A stretch of 64,000 nucleotides of DNA from Orobanche coerulescens (taxonomy: Eukaryota; Streptophyta; Magnoliopsida; Lamiales; Orobanchaceae): positions 1,364,001 to 1,428,000 of the forward strand of contig CM065801.1 of assembly GCA_033398695.1 (NCBI GenBank), in the 5' to 3' direction. The translations under genes were made by a program, and so were the position numbers. Below, in pieces: positions 31,815-44,500 of this stretch. Each line of letters begins with the position of its first letter. The stretch's first letter is position 1. The notes under the pieces were generated by a model, which made no database searches, had not been told where the DNA came from, and saw nothing but the letters and a program-made list of their open reading frames with translations.

Positions 31815-34442
31815 ATATCTGACTTGCCATTTTGTGATAACTGTGTGTATGGTAAGCAACATCGTGCTAACTTTCCCCATTCACCTTCCCCGAACCCCCT
31901 AAGAGTTCAAATGTGTTTGAATGTCTGCATGCTGATGTGTGGGGGCCTGCCAGTGTTCCGACACACGGCGGAAACCGATATTTTTTATCTGTGATTGATG
32001 ATTATTCCAGGAAAGTCTTTGTGTTTCTCCTTAAGAACAAATCTGATGTGTTTGACACGTTCAAAACGTGGAAAATTTTAATTGAAAATCGACTGTAAGA
32101 AAATTAAAATTTTGAGAACCGACAACGGCACGAATTTTGCAATAATTTGTTTGATACTTTGTGTGCGGAAAGTGGTATTCAAAGGCATAGATAAAGACCC
32201 TACACCCTCAACAAAACGGAATTGCCGAGCGCATGAACCGAACCCTCCTTGATAGGGTAAGGTCTATGCTCGTCAGCTCCGGATTGTCAAAACGTTTTTG
32301 GGGTGAGGCTTTATCTACAGCTGCCTATATTATAAACAGATCTCCATCTGTCCCTTTGAATGGAAACTATCCAAAATCTGTGTGGACTGGTAGTAATATT
32401 GATTTCTCAAATCTTCGTGTATTTGGGTGTGCTGCATATGTTCATCAAAATCAAGATAGACTAGAACCTAGATCGATAAGATATGTGTTCTTAGGCTACC
32501 CGGAGGGAGTTAAGGGTTTTAGGTTATGGCTTAAGGGCGAACCAGGGTTTAAGGTGCTAATTAGTAGGGATGTTATATTTAATGAAGATGATTTTCCTTG
32601 TCTTGAACATCCTGCACCCGCACCCGTGCACATGCCTAATCCAGAATTTGTTTCTAACTACCCTACCTTAAGTGAGGTGGAGCCTGAAAATGATGAAACT
32701 TTGCATGCTGAAAATGAAAATCATTCCGGAAATTCTAGTGATGAAGTAATTGAGAATGTTGATGAAAGTACTCAACTGACCAACTATCAATTGACTAGAG
32801 ATAGGCCTAGAAGAGAGAATGTTAGGAGGCCTCATCATTTTGATGATTTTCATATGATGTCCCATGCTTGCAATGTGTTTGAATCTTTAGATAATAACGA
32901 ACCTAAAAGCTACAAAGATGCTTTAAAATCTGAAAATGCTTCTGATTGGTTAAATGCTATGAATGATGAAATGAATTCCCTGCATGTTAACCAAACCTGG
33001 ACTCTTGTTCCAAAACCTGAACATTGTTCTCTTGTGGACTGTAAGTGGTTATTTAAGGTTAAGAATGAAGTAGAGAATATTAGATTTAAAGCTAGGTTGG
33101 TTGCTAAAGGTTTCACTCAAAAGGAAGGAATTGATTACACTGAGATATTTGCTCCTGTTGTGAAATTCACCACCGTGCGTATCATGCTTGCTTTAGTTGC
33201 TCACTTTAATTGGGAATTAAAACAAATGGATGTTAAAACAACTTTTCTTCATGGTGAATTAAATGAGAAAATTTATATGAGGCAGCCAGAAGGTTTTGTC
33301 GACTCTAAGAAACCTGATCACGTTTGCCTTCTTAAAAAGGCCCTTTATGGCCTAAAATAGTCTCCAAGGCAATGGAACAAAAAGTTTGACTCTTACATGC
33401 TTTCTTTAAAATTCAAACGTAGTCTGTATTACCCTTGTCTCTATTTTAAAGTAGACTCCACTGTTCCTATCTTCTTGCTTATCTATGTGGATGACATGTT
33501 ACTTGTGAGTCCGTGCATAAAATTGATTGATCATGTTAGATCTGGTCTTAGTGATCAATTTGACATGAAATATATTGGAGACGCCCAGAAAATTTTAGGC
33601 ATGAATATTGTTAGAGATAGGAAAAACTGTTCTTTGTTTCTAAATCAGTCTTCCTACATAGAGAAAATACTTGAAAAATTTTCTATGACTGCAAAACACA
33701 TTCGCCTCTTGCTGCCCATTTTCTGTTATGCAAAGATCAATCTCCAAAAACTAGTGAAGAAGAAAAATCAATGGAAAAAATTCCCTACGCTAATGCTATA
33801 GGATCAGTCATGTATCTCATGGTTAGTACCAGACCTGATATAGCCTATGCTGTTAGTTGCTTGAGTAGATACATGTCTAATCCTGGTATGCCTCATTGGG
33901 AAGCCTTGAAGTGGCTTCTCCGTTATTTGAAATCCTCTGTGGATGTTGGTATTAAGTTTTCTAAATCTGGTGATGGTGTTAAACTTGTTGGATATGTGGA
34001 TTCTAACTTTGCTAATGATCGTGACAATCGAAAATCCACGACCTCTTATGTGTTTACCCTTTGTGGCTCTTGCATTAGTTGGAAATCTCATTTTCAGAAT
34101 GTTGTTGCTTTATCTACAACTGAATCAATATGTTGCTACAATCGAGGCATTTAAAGAAGCCATATGGCTAAAGGGTCTTCAAATCGGTTTTACGAAAGAA
34201 AAGTCGTGGTATTTTCAGATAGTCAATCTGGAATTCAGCTTTGTAAAAATCCTGTCTTTCATGATCGCACTAAACATATTGATGTTAAATTTCATTTTAT
34301 TCGTGACATTGTTGAAAAAGGTGAACTTGATCTTGGAAAAATTCCTTCAGAATTCAATCCTGCAGATATGGGCACCAAATGCTTGCCTTTGGAGAAGTTT
34401 GTGTCCTGCACTGACCTGCTGAACTTGGGAACTCAAGACTAA
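31815..34442 (+). pseudogene. pol: Ty1/copia pol, 5'-truncated and broken
   Basis: The order integrase, RT, RNase H is that of copia. Integrase: FCDNCVYGKQHR zinc-finger part, then LHADVWGP, VIDDYSRKVFVFLLK, LRTDNG and GIAERMNRTLLDR. RT: DCKWLFKVK, RLVAKGFTQKEGIDYTEIF, the YVDD box at about 33484-33495 and KILGMNIVRDR. RNase H: STRPDIAYAVSCLSRYMSNP, then FSDSQSGIQLCKNP and TKHIDVKFHFIRD, ending in a stop at 34440-34442. Defects are frameshifts near 31905, 32095-32200, 33690-33770 and 34135, and a TAG at 33358-33360 after ALYGLK. Gag and the 5' LTR are absent. Confidence 0.88.
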
Positions 34443-34643
34443 CTCTTAGTCTTTGCCTTCTTTGTGATGGCTTTACATTCTTAGTGAATTATTATATCTT
34501 TGTGATAGTCCTGCTTTCTTAGTGATTGCTTTCTTTGTGATTACCTGTACTTACTTTGTGTTTTGTGTGCAGGTGATGTCCGGCGATGATGACCTCCGTC
34601 TCCCTTATGTACCCCGATGACTCATTTGGCCCAGGTGGAGAAT

Positions 34644-37600
34644 TGTTGGGATTAAGTGGCCCAAATGAATAAAATAATGAGGGCCCAAAAATTTATCTCC
34701 TGCAGCCCACTTAAAACCGGACCCGGCCCGGAACCCTGGAAGCTACCCCTTTGTTAAATGACCGGATTAATCCTGACCATCTAATTTGGCTCAGTTAATC
34801 CTGGACATTGGTTTATATTTTACCCTAGATATATAAACCCTCTACCCCAAACCCTACCCCTCACTTCTCTCTTCTCACCCCGCCGTCAGCTCCCTTTCTC
34901 CCTTATCTCTCCCCCCCCGATTTTCTTTCCTTTCTCCTCGGTTTTGACCTGTTCTTCTGATGGAAAGAAAATCCTCCCGATTTCTTCTCTTCGTTTTGTT
35001 GTTCCGATTCTCCTATAAATGTAACACCCCCAATCCGCTCAGGGATATTACACGCCGTAGAACCCTTCCTCAAGGATCTACCAGGCTGGTAACGACATAT
35101 AACAACTCAACCATGCCTTTAAGGCTAAAATGACTCAGTAGACCGATTTGGTCTTTCAACAAATACATACAACTCAAATACAATTCATGCCCACGCAGGG
35201 TCAAAATACTGATAAACTCCGTCTGGGGAAAAGATCTTGCGGCGGAAAAGAAAATACAACTAGACCAATACGACATCAACGGATCCTCGTGTGATTAGTA
35301 TCGTTCATCTTTCATCATCCTTCGTGCGACCACGTGTTATTCTCCAAAACCCGAATGCAAAATAGACATCCACCCCGAATACTCGGGGGTTAGCAAAACT
35401 CCACTGTTTTGCTAGTGCAAATACAAAGTGCAAATACGAGCCATACAATTCACATTCCACGAATAACAATAACCAGGAATCCTCAAAGATCCAAACGAAA
35501 CGAAAAGTACTTCTCGAGGCAAGGGTTTGAGAAAAACCTTTAAAAATCGAAATACCTTAAATCAATGGAAATAATTTATAAGACGATTTAGAATGCCATC
35601 GAGAGTTTTAATAGAAAACCATTTAGGATTATCAAATCCTACTTTTCAAAATCCACAAGATAAAAGGGGTCACCGCCCCAAATCTTTACTTTCCGAAAAA
35701 TGACATTTACCAACCCGTTGGATTTTAGCCCCAAATCCATAAAACGACTTTTACAAAACCATTGGGATTTTAGCCCCAAATCTCATCAACTCACAGTACA
35801 CAAGAACGACCACAAGGCTCGTCTCCCAACATCAAAATCCACAAATAAAGGATTTAAAACAAACAACAAAATACTCTAGTGCCATCCTAGCCAAGTAAGC
35901 CAAACGAACACTTACCTCTTACACACTTAGTCGATGCATGCAATCATGAAAACACAGTTCCAAAACACTCATTTCCAGAAATGCCAATGATCAAACCACA
36001 TTTGTAAAAATTCACCACAATTAACCGCGGACCCACAGCTTCGTGGATCCCTGCCGAGACCCCGTCGGATCTAACCCACAGTGGTTAAAAGCAAGCTCGC
36101 GGTCCCACAGCTTCGTGGAGCCCTACCGAGACCCCGTCGGATCTAACCCGCAGTGAGCATACACACACACACGTTACTCATGCAATACTAACATGCTAAG
36201 AATGTAAGTTCATTAAGAATACTCACTAGAGATGGCCATTAACTCGACACCATTATCAAACTCTTCAAAACACAATAACAAGATTAAATACTAATACACG
36301 ATTCCATAACTTTAAACAATAGGAGTATCATCATCAAATCCTTGTTCGTTCAAAATAATCATATCATAATAAATTCCCAAAACACACCGTTCACAAAACA
36401 CACACGCATTTGAAAGAAAGCCTTTAACGAGGCCAAATCTTTTGAAACTTCGTTTCAAACAACCAAACAAACACACTAATACGATCACCGATCATCATAT
36501 CCACAAAATAAGAAAAGTATGGGCAAGGTACTTGCCTCGATATCACGAGCAATGGAAAAGTGAACGGATACGGCGGGTAGCCCTCAAATCCCGAACACTA
36601 TCTAGAACGCGATAACACCGAAATTACTACGGAAAACACCACATGAATCATCAATCACCAACTAATTCAACATCGGAATCATCGAGCACCTATAATCCTC
36701 CGTAAGGAATAATAAAACATGATTACGACGAGAATCAAGGCCGAAAACAACGGAAATCCCAACAAACTATCAAAGGGAACTCATTCGAACATTTAATCGA
36801 ACATTAAATGTTCAAGACCCTTCAAGAACAAAGAAATCACCTCTCGGGTCGAACGAACCAAAGATACGAGTATCCAATCCGTAGAACAAGTTCAAAACAA
36901 CGTTTATACAACAACTAATTGATCAAAAATGGATTGGAATCGAAATCAAAAAGGAAAATCCCCAAATCTACAAAAACAAGGGTTCAAGCCACAATACCTT
37001 GATTTGGATGAAGGATTCAAGTAGAGGTCGAAAATCTTCAACAAGACTTGAGGAGGATGATCTCTACAAGTTTTGGAGCACTCAAATCGCCCAAAATCGC
37101 CATCAAATCGCCTAAGATGAAGGAGGAAGAAGAGAGGAGAAAAAATGAAGTTTTTCTCCTCGCAAATCTGCTAAAAAACGCAGAAAAAGCCCGTGTGCCG
37201 CGGCACAGGATGAGTGTGCCGCGGCCCAGGGCCACCAAAAATGCCCAGGAATTAGCTTAGTGCCGCGGCACAGCCTGAGTGTGCCGCGGCACACGGTACA
37301 GCCTCCTTCAACACCAAAAAGGCACACCGTGCAGTCTTCGCTATTTCGACCATAACTCCTTCGTCTGGACTCCGATTGACTCACCGTTTGAACCATTGGA
37401 AAGCTAACTTGATTCTCTATAACGTTGCAAAGATTCAGAATTTTTGGAGTTTCCAAGAATTAATGGTGACTTTACAAAGTCGAACTCCCACGTGAAAAAG
37501 TCGATTAAGGACACGGAACTCAACCAAACGACACCGAAACGAACTCGGATGACAAAAAGTGCAGAATTAATCATTCTCGGAATGACGAAACGGTCATGAT

Positions 37601-38251
37601 AGAGTTGTTAAAACGAACTTCCTCCGAAAAAAGAAAATTACCGAAATTCAAAATTGCGGATATTACAATAAATTCCGTTTTCGGTGGAGATGAAAATACA
37701 ACGAAATAAAGAGAGCAAGTGATATCTTTTCCCTTGAATCCTTCGGTTTTCTCTGTGAAATATTTGAGGGGTTTTGTGGGTGAGCTTTGTGAGAATCGGG
37801 ATCTGATATTTCTGGGGTTTTTTTCGGTAGCTTTGTGCTTCGATTCTGGTTTTGGGGTTTTGGATCGGTTGAATCTTGCTTGGTGCTTTGATTCATCGGA
37901 GGTTGCTTCCGGTTCCGGTGGTGGGTTCGGTTCGAGGTGCTGGCCGCGGGTCTTGTGAGTCCAGGACGTGGCTACGGGGACGGAGGACTGAGCCGGCCGG
38001 ATTTTCCGACAGTGACTTTCGACGGCTTCGGCCGTTTGGTTTGAATTTTCTATTCTCACTGTTTTTATTTTATTTTCCAGTTGTTGTTTGATTCGTTTAA
38101 TTAGAAGTTGTGTAATCCCTAATCCCTATCCCGAGTAGATTCGTGTAATAGTTATATTTGTTATAATCCGATTCGGACCAATACTCAACACTAATAATAC
38201 TTAAAATTATTAACATATTCTCTTTTATGAAATAGAAAATCGAATCCAACA
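34644..38251 (+). repeat. 3' LTR of the copia element, interrupted by a solo LTR
   Basis: A polypurine tract (CCAGGTGGAGAAT) precedes TGTTGGGATT, and the LTR ends AATCCAACA, giving inverted LTR termini. Removing the nested solo LTR and its TSD copy leaves about 950 bp. In front of the insertion are TATATAAACCC near 34830 and a CT-rich leader (34860-34930), consistent with promoter and transcribed leader. Confidence 0.8.
35020..37667 (-). mobile_element. Solo LTR (2648 bp) nested in the copia LTR, TSD ATAAA
   Basis: Minus orientation: starts TGTAATATCC and ends GGGGGTGTTACA. It is flanked by a perfect ATAAA duplication (35015-35019 and 37668-37672). It contains four copies of GTGCCGCGGCAC (37194-37293) and a 65-bp repeat with CTTCGTGGAkCCCTgCCGAGACC twice (36034-36155). 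No internal region remains, so it arose by LTR-LTR recombination. It is related in plan and ends to the solo LTR at 57862, in opposite orientation. Confidence 0.9.
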
Positions 38252-38499
38252 TTTGGAACGACTTGGGGATGCAAAAGTACCGAAAGGGAGAGATCGTGCA
38301 CAGAAAATGGGTTTACTCAGTCAACTTGCATGTTGTTACACATGAACAAGACCATTCTCAAATTAAAGCGTTAGTATTGGAAGGGAACTGGTATCAATTT
38401 GGGCAAGATTGCGGATTTGAAGACGAAAAAATGGTGCGTTATGAATTTCAAAAACTAGATGATGAAATTCTGAAAATCCCAATATTTCATGTTTGTTAG
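38252..38499 (+). pseudogene. Unidentified coding fragment abutting the copia LTR, possibly B3-like
   Basis: An open frame runs directly out of the LTR end into about 80 codons (WNDLGMQKYRKGEIVHRKW, ALVLEGNWYQFGQD) and stops at 38497-38499. Alternating hydrophobic residues and the GNWYQF...MVRYEF pattern faintly recall the C-terminal half of plant B3 domains, but I would not rely on it. It has no start and no upstream half, so it is a fragment at best. Confidence 0.3.
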
Positions 38500-39850
38500 C
38501 AGTAAAGAGAAACCAATGAACAATCATGTTATTTTTTTTGTTTAATGTTGCGTATGTGGCTATGAATTGTTTGTTTTCATACGAGATAATTATATATCTT
38601 TCTCACTGTTTTTAATTGTGAATTTTATTTTTTAAAATTCTTAATAAATTTCTAAAACTTTATCACACAAACAACTATGATCCATTTTTATGGCACATTA
38701 ACATCACTATTTAAAAATGGCTTAGTAAACACATTTATTGTGCACACAAAAAAAAATAAATTCGTATTATAGTAATAGATAAATACTGTGTTTTAAACGA
38801 AATTATATATTCCATTTAAAAATGACTTAGTAAACCATATATTCCACATGTAAATGGTGTCTAATCATTTTAATAAATGCAAATAATTTGTTTATTATTT
38901 TATCTAAATATATGATTTACACAAATCATTCCCGAGTATAAGTTTATATTTTTAGTCTTTCCAGAATATAAGTTTATATTTATTTATATCAAATAGATAT
39001 AATTCGTTTCTTACTTAATTTATCCTATGCTAATGTTTAGTTAACATATATGCTAATTTATAGTAATAGATAAACAACTTTTTCCTTCATGTACTTCTCC
39101 CTCCTGATGGTTGCGAGTTATCAGAATCATCATAATCTTGTGTACACAGCGTAAATTACCTTGTACTTGATGCAATATTAAAGCTGTGTAAGCATAATTC
39201 CGTAAGAATATGTCGAACAAAATACTCTCAATACTTCTCTCAAACCAACCTGTAATCGAACCTCCTTTTAATTCACCGGCTACTAGTAATGACCACATAT
39301 AGAGACAACCTGATATGACCAATTTGAAAAAGAAGTAAACATCCCATCTTGTGACTTAATGCTTGTACGAGAGATGTGACTTAATACCTATACTGAGTAC
39401 TACAATGTAACTCCTTACATCAGTTATAACTAGATTGTCAAGACTGAATTTCTATATGCGCAGACAAGTTATCTTAAATAGTCGTGCATCCAACCACCCC
39501 TAAAATTTGAGATATATAAGTACATTTTTTTGAAATGCCATTTCAAAATCAAATCAATAATATCGTACAAAAACCCCGTAGTCATTTTTGTTAAACGTAA
39601 CAATTCTAGCCATGAAATTTGTGAATCCAAAATATACCACTCATTACCAAATATTATCAAATATTAATATAAAAAAAAATGAAATTCAGATATTATTAGC
39701 ATATGATTGTCGTATATCGTGTAGCCCATCACAGCCCAACTCTAATAAGAACATCAGCCCAATTCCCAAGTAAAACAAACATAACCCGATCCAATATACT
39801 TATTCGATCCTTACTAAACCGGTCATGTGTGATACTACGTAAGTTATAAC
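38500..39850. other. AT-rich intergenic region
   Basis: A minus-strand frame at 39053-39322 (89 codons) has no domain I recognise and lies in AT-rich sequence. The rest shows no gene. 39850-40009 probably holds the promoter and leader of the next gene (ACCCTAGATC and CT-rich leader words). Confidence 0.5.
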
Positions 39851-40009
39851 CACTCAACTCACACACTTGAAAAACCCTAGATCACTTTCATAGTCCGCCC
39901 CCATCAAACATAAACGATCTCATCAAGCTAATCTCCTTCATCAATTGATCTTCATAATCGTACAAGAAGCTCCACAAAACTAATCTCCCTAAAAATTGAA
40001 TCGGTGAAA

Positions 40010-42434
40010 ATGAGGTTATCAAAGGCGGCGCGTGAGAAGCTGACGAAAGAAGCAGACCTTTACGAACAAACTTGTTACTTCATATTAAGTTTTGGCCTAT
40101 ACGATGTCCTCGGCGTCGCGTACGACAACATCTACAGTGTTTTTCATGATCTGGATGTTATCCTCTCATCATCTTCTTCTCCGGTTGATGACGTGTCACT
40201 GATGATCGATGAAAACAGATCAAAAGTTGAAAATGAGCTTATTTACATTTGCGATAATGCTTATAATATCAAGACTAGGCAGGCCTTTAAGGAGTTCCTT
40301 GTTCACTTTAAACAAGGCGATCTCACAAAATACAGATCCAAGGTAATTTAATCATCTAGCTCTTTTTTTTTGTTTATTTATTTTATTACTACGTGTGTTG
40401 CTGCTGCTAATGCAGGCTTATTGTTATCGATACGGTTCGGATGTTATCCTCTCCTCTAAAAGTATACTTTCTTTCTTTTCTTTTCTTTTCATTAATTACG
40501 ATCAGTTAGTTATGTTTTAGGGATATAGATTCATAGCTACAAATTAATTAATTGCCCTTTTTGTTACCTCACGGCACACACCCACACATTGACTATACAT
40601 ACAAAAGACAATTCTTATTTGAGCATATTCACCCGGCCAATCCTCCCCGTACACGCTTGTTGTTGTTGTTAGTTACGCATTATGCTGTAGTAGTAGTAGT
40701 AGTAGTAGTAGTAGGACCACATATAATGTAAATTTTCAATGCCCTTACTCCTCAAACAAGGTTTTGGTTCTCTTTTAACTGTACTTCACAATAAGTAAAT
40801 CAAAGTTATAATGGTCTCTTTGTTTTGTTAAAACAAAACGCAGGTAAAGGAGGTACAAGGAAAAAAGGAAAAGAAATAGCACCGCACCTTACCAAACTCG
40901 AGAGCAAACAACAGAAAGATGATGATGATGATGAGCAATATCAAGTCTACATGGAGAAACTTAAGAAAGAGTCCAATGATTACGATTTAACGCTTCGGTT
41001 CATGGTGTCATTTCTCAACACCGAAAAAGTGACTAACGATGAACAGCGCAGGCTTCTCGTCTGTGCCTACGAGAATGTCATGTCTGTTTATATTGAAGTG
41101 CGATATTACATCACATCAAATGAGGTGTTGTGCGACAAGGACATGTCTTTGATACTCAATCGATCCAGATCAAAGGTCAAGAATGTGCTTCAAGGCATTT
41201 GCGATAATGTTTCTAATATCACTGTTCAGGAAGTTTATACTCGGCACCTTGCTGCTTTTGAGACAGGCTTTCCCCAGGTTGTTTTTTACTAGTTTCCTGA
41301 TTATGAATATTGCATTTGTTTCGACCCATTTATGTTTTTCGAATTAGACCTTTGTCTATATAATTTTCATGTATAATTTCATTAGCTCTCATAAGCTAGA
41401 ACACGGAGGATATCGCCTAAATTTTGCCTTTTTCTGATTTAAGACGAGGGATTACATTTATCATGGGTCCACAACTAGAACTCGTAGGTTACATTTCACT
41501 TTTTTTTTTTTTTTAAAAAAAAAAAACCGAATAGACTATTTCAATCATAAAACTTTGTCCTTTCTGATATGAAGTCTGTAGCTTACAAAAACTTTGTCTA
41601 AAAAAAGAGAAGATAAAAGAATTGGAGTGCCAAAGAAATTCTGAACAATTGAACATGGACCCGTTACCAGTTTGCAGTCTGCAAGACGGGTGTATATGGT
41701 GGAATTTCTGAATTTCTATTGTTTATGATTTGTTTTTATTGTTTTAGGCTCTGATCACAACTACTAAATTTGATTCTCTTTCATCTTCATGTTATATTTT
41801 GCTCTGTTGTTTGTGTTTATAACGTGTATATGTTCATGACTTACATATATATCTTACTTGACCTGACCTGACCTTTGTGCTGCAGGGTCATCTTTCACAT
41901 TTGCAAAATGAAGATGTTAAAATTATGTCAAGCAAACCAAGTATATTTTCATGCCTTTTTTTCCCCCTTAGAATCTATCCATACGATGCATAGCCAGTTA
42001 GTTAAGTATTATCTTTTGTTTCTTATATTTTAAATTCCAGAGATGAGTGTCAAAAAGAAGAAGAAAAAGTCTAAGTTGCGTTTAAGGGGGAAAGGTGGGT
42101 CAGGAAGCTGCAAAACATCACCACTCATTGATCTACATATGAATGAGTACCTTCACGCGTCTCATCATGACCACAGCGAGTGTTGTATGAACAACCATCT
42201 GGACACATTTGCTACAGAATGGGATCCAAATCGTATAATACCTGGGGTACCCTTTGAAACTTTTAATTGTTTTCCTTAAAACTCTAATTGCTCACTTCAA
42301 TTTTTAATAGACCATTATACACTCCATCATATTGTTATTCTTGCCAGGAAAAAGGATATCAGAGTCTACACGGTATGTTATGTGATGAATTCAGTGATGA
42401 TGACACAGTTCCTGATCTGAATGCTGTTTTATGA
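40010..42434 (+). CDS. Divergent 14-3-3-like protein with two N-terminal-half modules
   Basis: Exons: 40010-40342, 40844-41277, 41886-41940, 42041-42246 and 42348-42434. Junctions from exon 2 onward are GT-AG and in phase. Exon 1 to exon 2 does not match in phase, unless a small exon near 40415-40433 is used or these are two genes. Module 1 (KEADLYEQTCYFI, LGVAYDNIYSVF, ENRSKVENELIYICDNA) and module 2 (YMEKLKKESNDYD, LLVCAYENVMSVYIEVRYY, RSRSKVKNVLQGICDNV) align with the N-terminal, dimer-forming half of 14-3-3. Positions equivalent to Lys49 and Arg56 are Asp/His and Glu/Ile, and the C-terminal half with the Arg-Tyr pair is absent. A Lys-rich segment (KKKKKKSKLRLRGKG) and an acidic tail (DEFSDDDTVPDLN) follow. 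Phosphopeptide binding is unlikely, and the function is unknown. Confidence 0.65.
40687..40714 (+). repeat. (TAG)n microsatellite in intron 1 of the 14-3-3-like gene
   Basis: Nine or so TAG units in a row within the first intron. Confidence 0.85.
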
Positions 42435-42489
42435 GTGATTTGATGGTTTCTTTTCTGGAAGAACAATTACTCGGGATGATTCAGGCATT

Positions 42490-42591
42490 TAAGTTTTACG
42501 GGTTTCAGTTATGTTGATTGCTCTTCCAGAATGTAGTTTTTAAGTTTTACGGGTTTCAGTTATGTTGATTGCTCTTCCAGAATGTAGTTTT
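42490..42591 (+). repeat. 51-bp perfect tandem duplication in the 3' region of the 14-3-3-like gene
   Basis: Two identical 51-bp units (42490-42540 and 42541-42591), starting TAAGTTTTACGGG, begin 56 bp after the stop codon. They probably lie in the 3' UTR. Perfect identity suggests a recent event. Confidence 0.9.
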
Positions 42592-42599
42592 TGTTCAAA

Positions 42600-43400
42600 A
42601 GTAGAACATGGATAGTCTCTCACTTGCCTTTCCTTAAATGAAATTTTGTTAATTGTAGAATAAGTTTTGCTTGTCTTCCATTCAAATGCTGAAATGCATA
42701 TCAAAAATCTATAACGCAACATCCCAACGACAAAAACCAATTACTATTTAGCTGAAACTTTGAATCTCTTGCAGTTTTAAAAATGACCAAAACTGATGAA
42801 AGAATCATAGCATACCAGGCTTAGGAGAAAAATTATGCACCATTCTATTAAATTTACGTAAGTCAAATACTGATATTTGTTTGATATAACTGCAGATTTT
42901 AGTTGTAAGACTTATTAAACGCTATCTATATAAGTTAAACTAGTTTGAAGCCAGAGCGTGATGGCAGTCTTCCTTTAATTTTAGTTAGAACATTTCTTAT
43001 GTACACCCACTTTTTTGTTTTGCTTCTCACAAAGCTAGTATCTCATGCCTGTCAAAAATTGGGGTTGGGGTGTGATAATATTAGATATTTGAATGACATG
43101 TATAATCCACTTTCCAAATAAAGTATTCCGTCTAGCATCCAAGCTTTATATAAAATCACATTTGTATCTAGTAAATCACAATTATCTAAAATAGCTCATG
43201 ACACTAAAATTAACTTTGTATATTATGCTTCATTTTCCACTTAATAGAATGATTAAGCGTTTCTCTCCTAGTCGGTCAGTGACAAGATTGTTTGGTACCA
43301 AAATGTAGGCGCTGCCTGAGTGGGCCAGGATAGAAGGGACAATCCTCCCATTCAGTAGCTTTTGCAATTTTTTTTTTTTTTTTTCATGATGTACTATGCC
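42600..43400. other. Intergenic, no supported feature
   Basis: The stretch between the 14-3-3-like gene and the LINE fragment. It contains a T-rich run near 43368-43384. I see no exon or terminal repeat. Confidence 0.5.
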
Positions 43401-43404
43401 CACA

Positions 43405-43995
43405 TGACAATTAATGAGTATCTTTTTTCTTTTTACCCTTTGAAGTGCAATGTGATGGCGTGGCGGGCAGAACAAGATAGACATCCAACTAGGATGGAGT
43501 TGACGAAAAGAGGGATGGTTCTTCAAGATGATTTATGCCCGCTTTGCGCGGATAACCCGGAAACTTCGGGTCACCTTTTCTCGGCTTGTCTTTTTGCTAC
43601 AGAGGTTTGGGCGTGAATTGCTAGTTGGTGCAAGTTGGCTCCCATTTTTGCTTTTGAAGTGAGGGATCTTATTACATTGCCAACACATTTGAAGATGAGG
43701 AAGCAGGAGTCAAGGACGTTTCACGGGATTGTGCTAACCACCCTCTGGTGCATTTGGAGTGCTAGGAATGAGATGGTGTTTCAAAGGAAGGTCGCTAAGG
43801 TCGTAGACGTCATGGCAAAGATAAAAGCGTCTTCTTATTTTTGGATAAAAAATAGATCTAAACACAAATGTATAGATTGGAAGGACCGGTGTAATTGCCC
43901 TTTTATTTCGATGTAATTTTGGTTTTCCTTGTGGTCCTTATTTTGAGGTCTCACAGGAGGGTAGTTGTTTGAATGAAGGTTAATTTTCAGGAAAA
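43405..43995 (+). pseudogene. LINE 3' fragment with zf-RVT (reverse-transcriptase zinc-binding) domain
   Basis: The plus frame reads KCNVMAWRAEQDRHPTRMEL, then LCPLCADNPETSGHLFSAC with the Cys/His pattern of the zinc-binding region at the end of plant L1-type ORF2, an in-frame TGA at 43614-43616, then TTLWCIWSARNEMVFQRK and WIKNRSK, stopping near 43914. A poly-A stretch closes it near 43986-43995. The reverse transcriptase and endonuclease are absent, as expected of a 5'-truncated insertion. I found no clear TSD. Confidence 0.85.
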
Positions 43996-44089
43996 AAAAA
44001 ATTATTAGAACACTTCTTTCATGTAATTCATTCTATATCTAAAGTTAGTAGACTAGTATCGTATATGCTCGTTTAAATTGTTTCATCAA

Positions 44090-44500
44090 TTTGCAAACAT
44101 TATTCAGAGCAATTAACATTAGTTTATTACATCAAACTTATGATCTACAAGATATCGACAAGTAAAAAACTTTCAGGCACCAGCAACTCAATTTAGCATA
44201 AGGGATACGTTTTGTCTTTGCTGATCCAACTTTGGTAGGATCCGAAAGTTTATTTTACAACAACATCATATCTGATTTGGCCGTAAGTTTTAACAATCAA
44301 AACAAAGATCCATGATCTAGCTATTCACATAATACAAGTTTGTGGCATAATATTTTCATCATCAATATTCAAACCCACTCCATTCCTCGAGAGAAAAGCC
44401 AGGATAGACGACAGGAGGTTCTTAAGGATAATTAGAATGAAAAGATTCCATCACTCATCTCTGTACATGAATCATACTCATCCTCAAAAAGAGTATTTAA
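44090..44500 (-). repeat. Direct duplication, copy 1 (with 46050-46510)
   Basis: Long stretches are shared with 46050-46510 in the same orientation, for example around AAGATATCGACAAGT, CTGATCCAACTTT and AAAGATCCATGATCTAGC. This copy covers the last exon and downstream region of the inverted 14-3-3-like gene. Divergence is moderate, with scattered substitutions and indels. Confidence 0.85.

Noticed and set aside
43362..43404. Met-Gln-poly-Phe start ahead of the LINE zinc finger
   Set aside because: A T-run read in frame; the LINE homology only begins near 43430.
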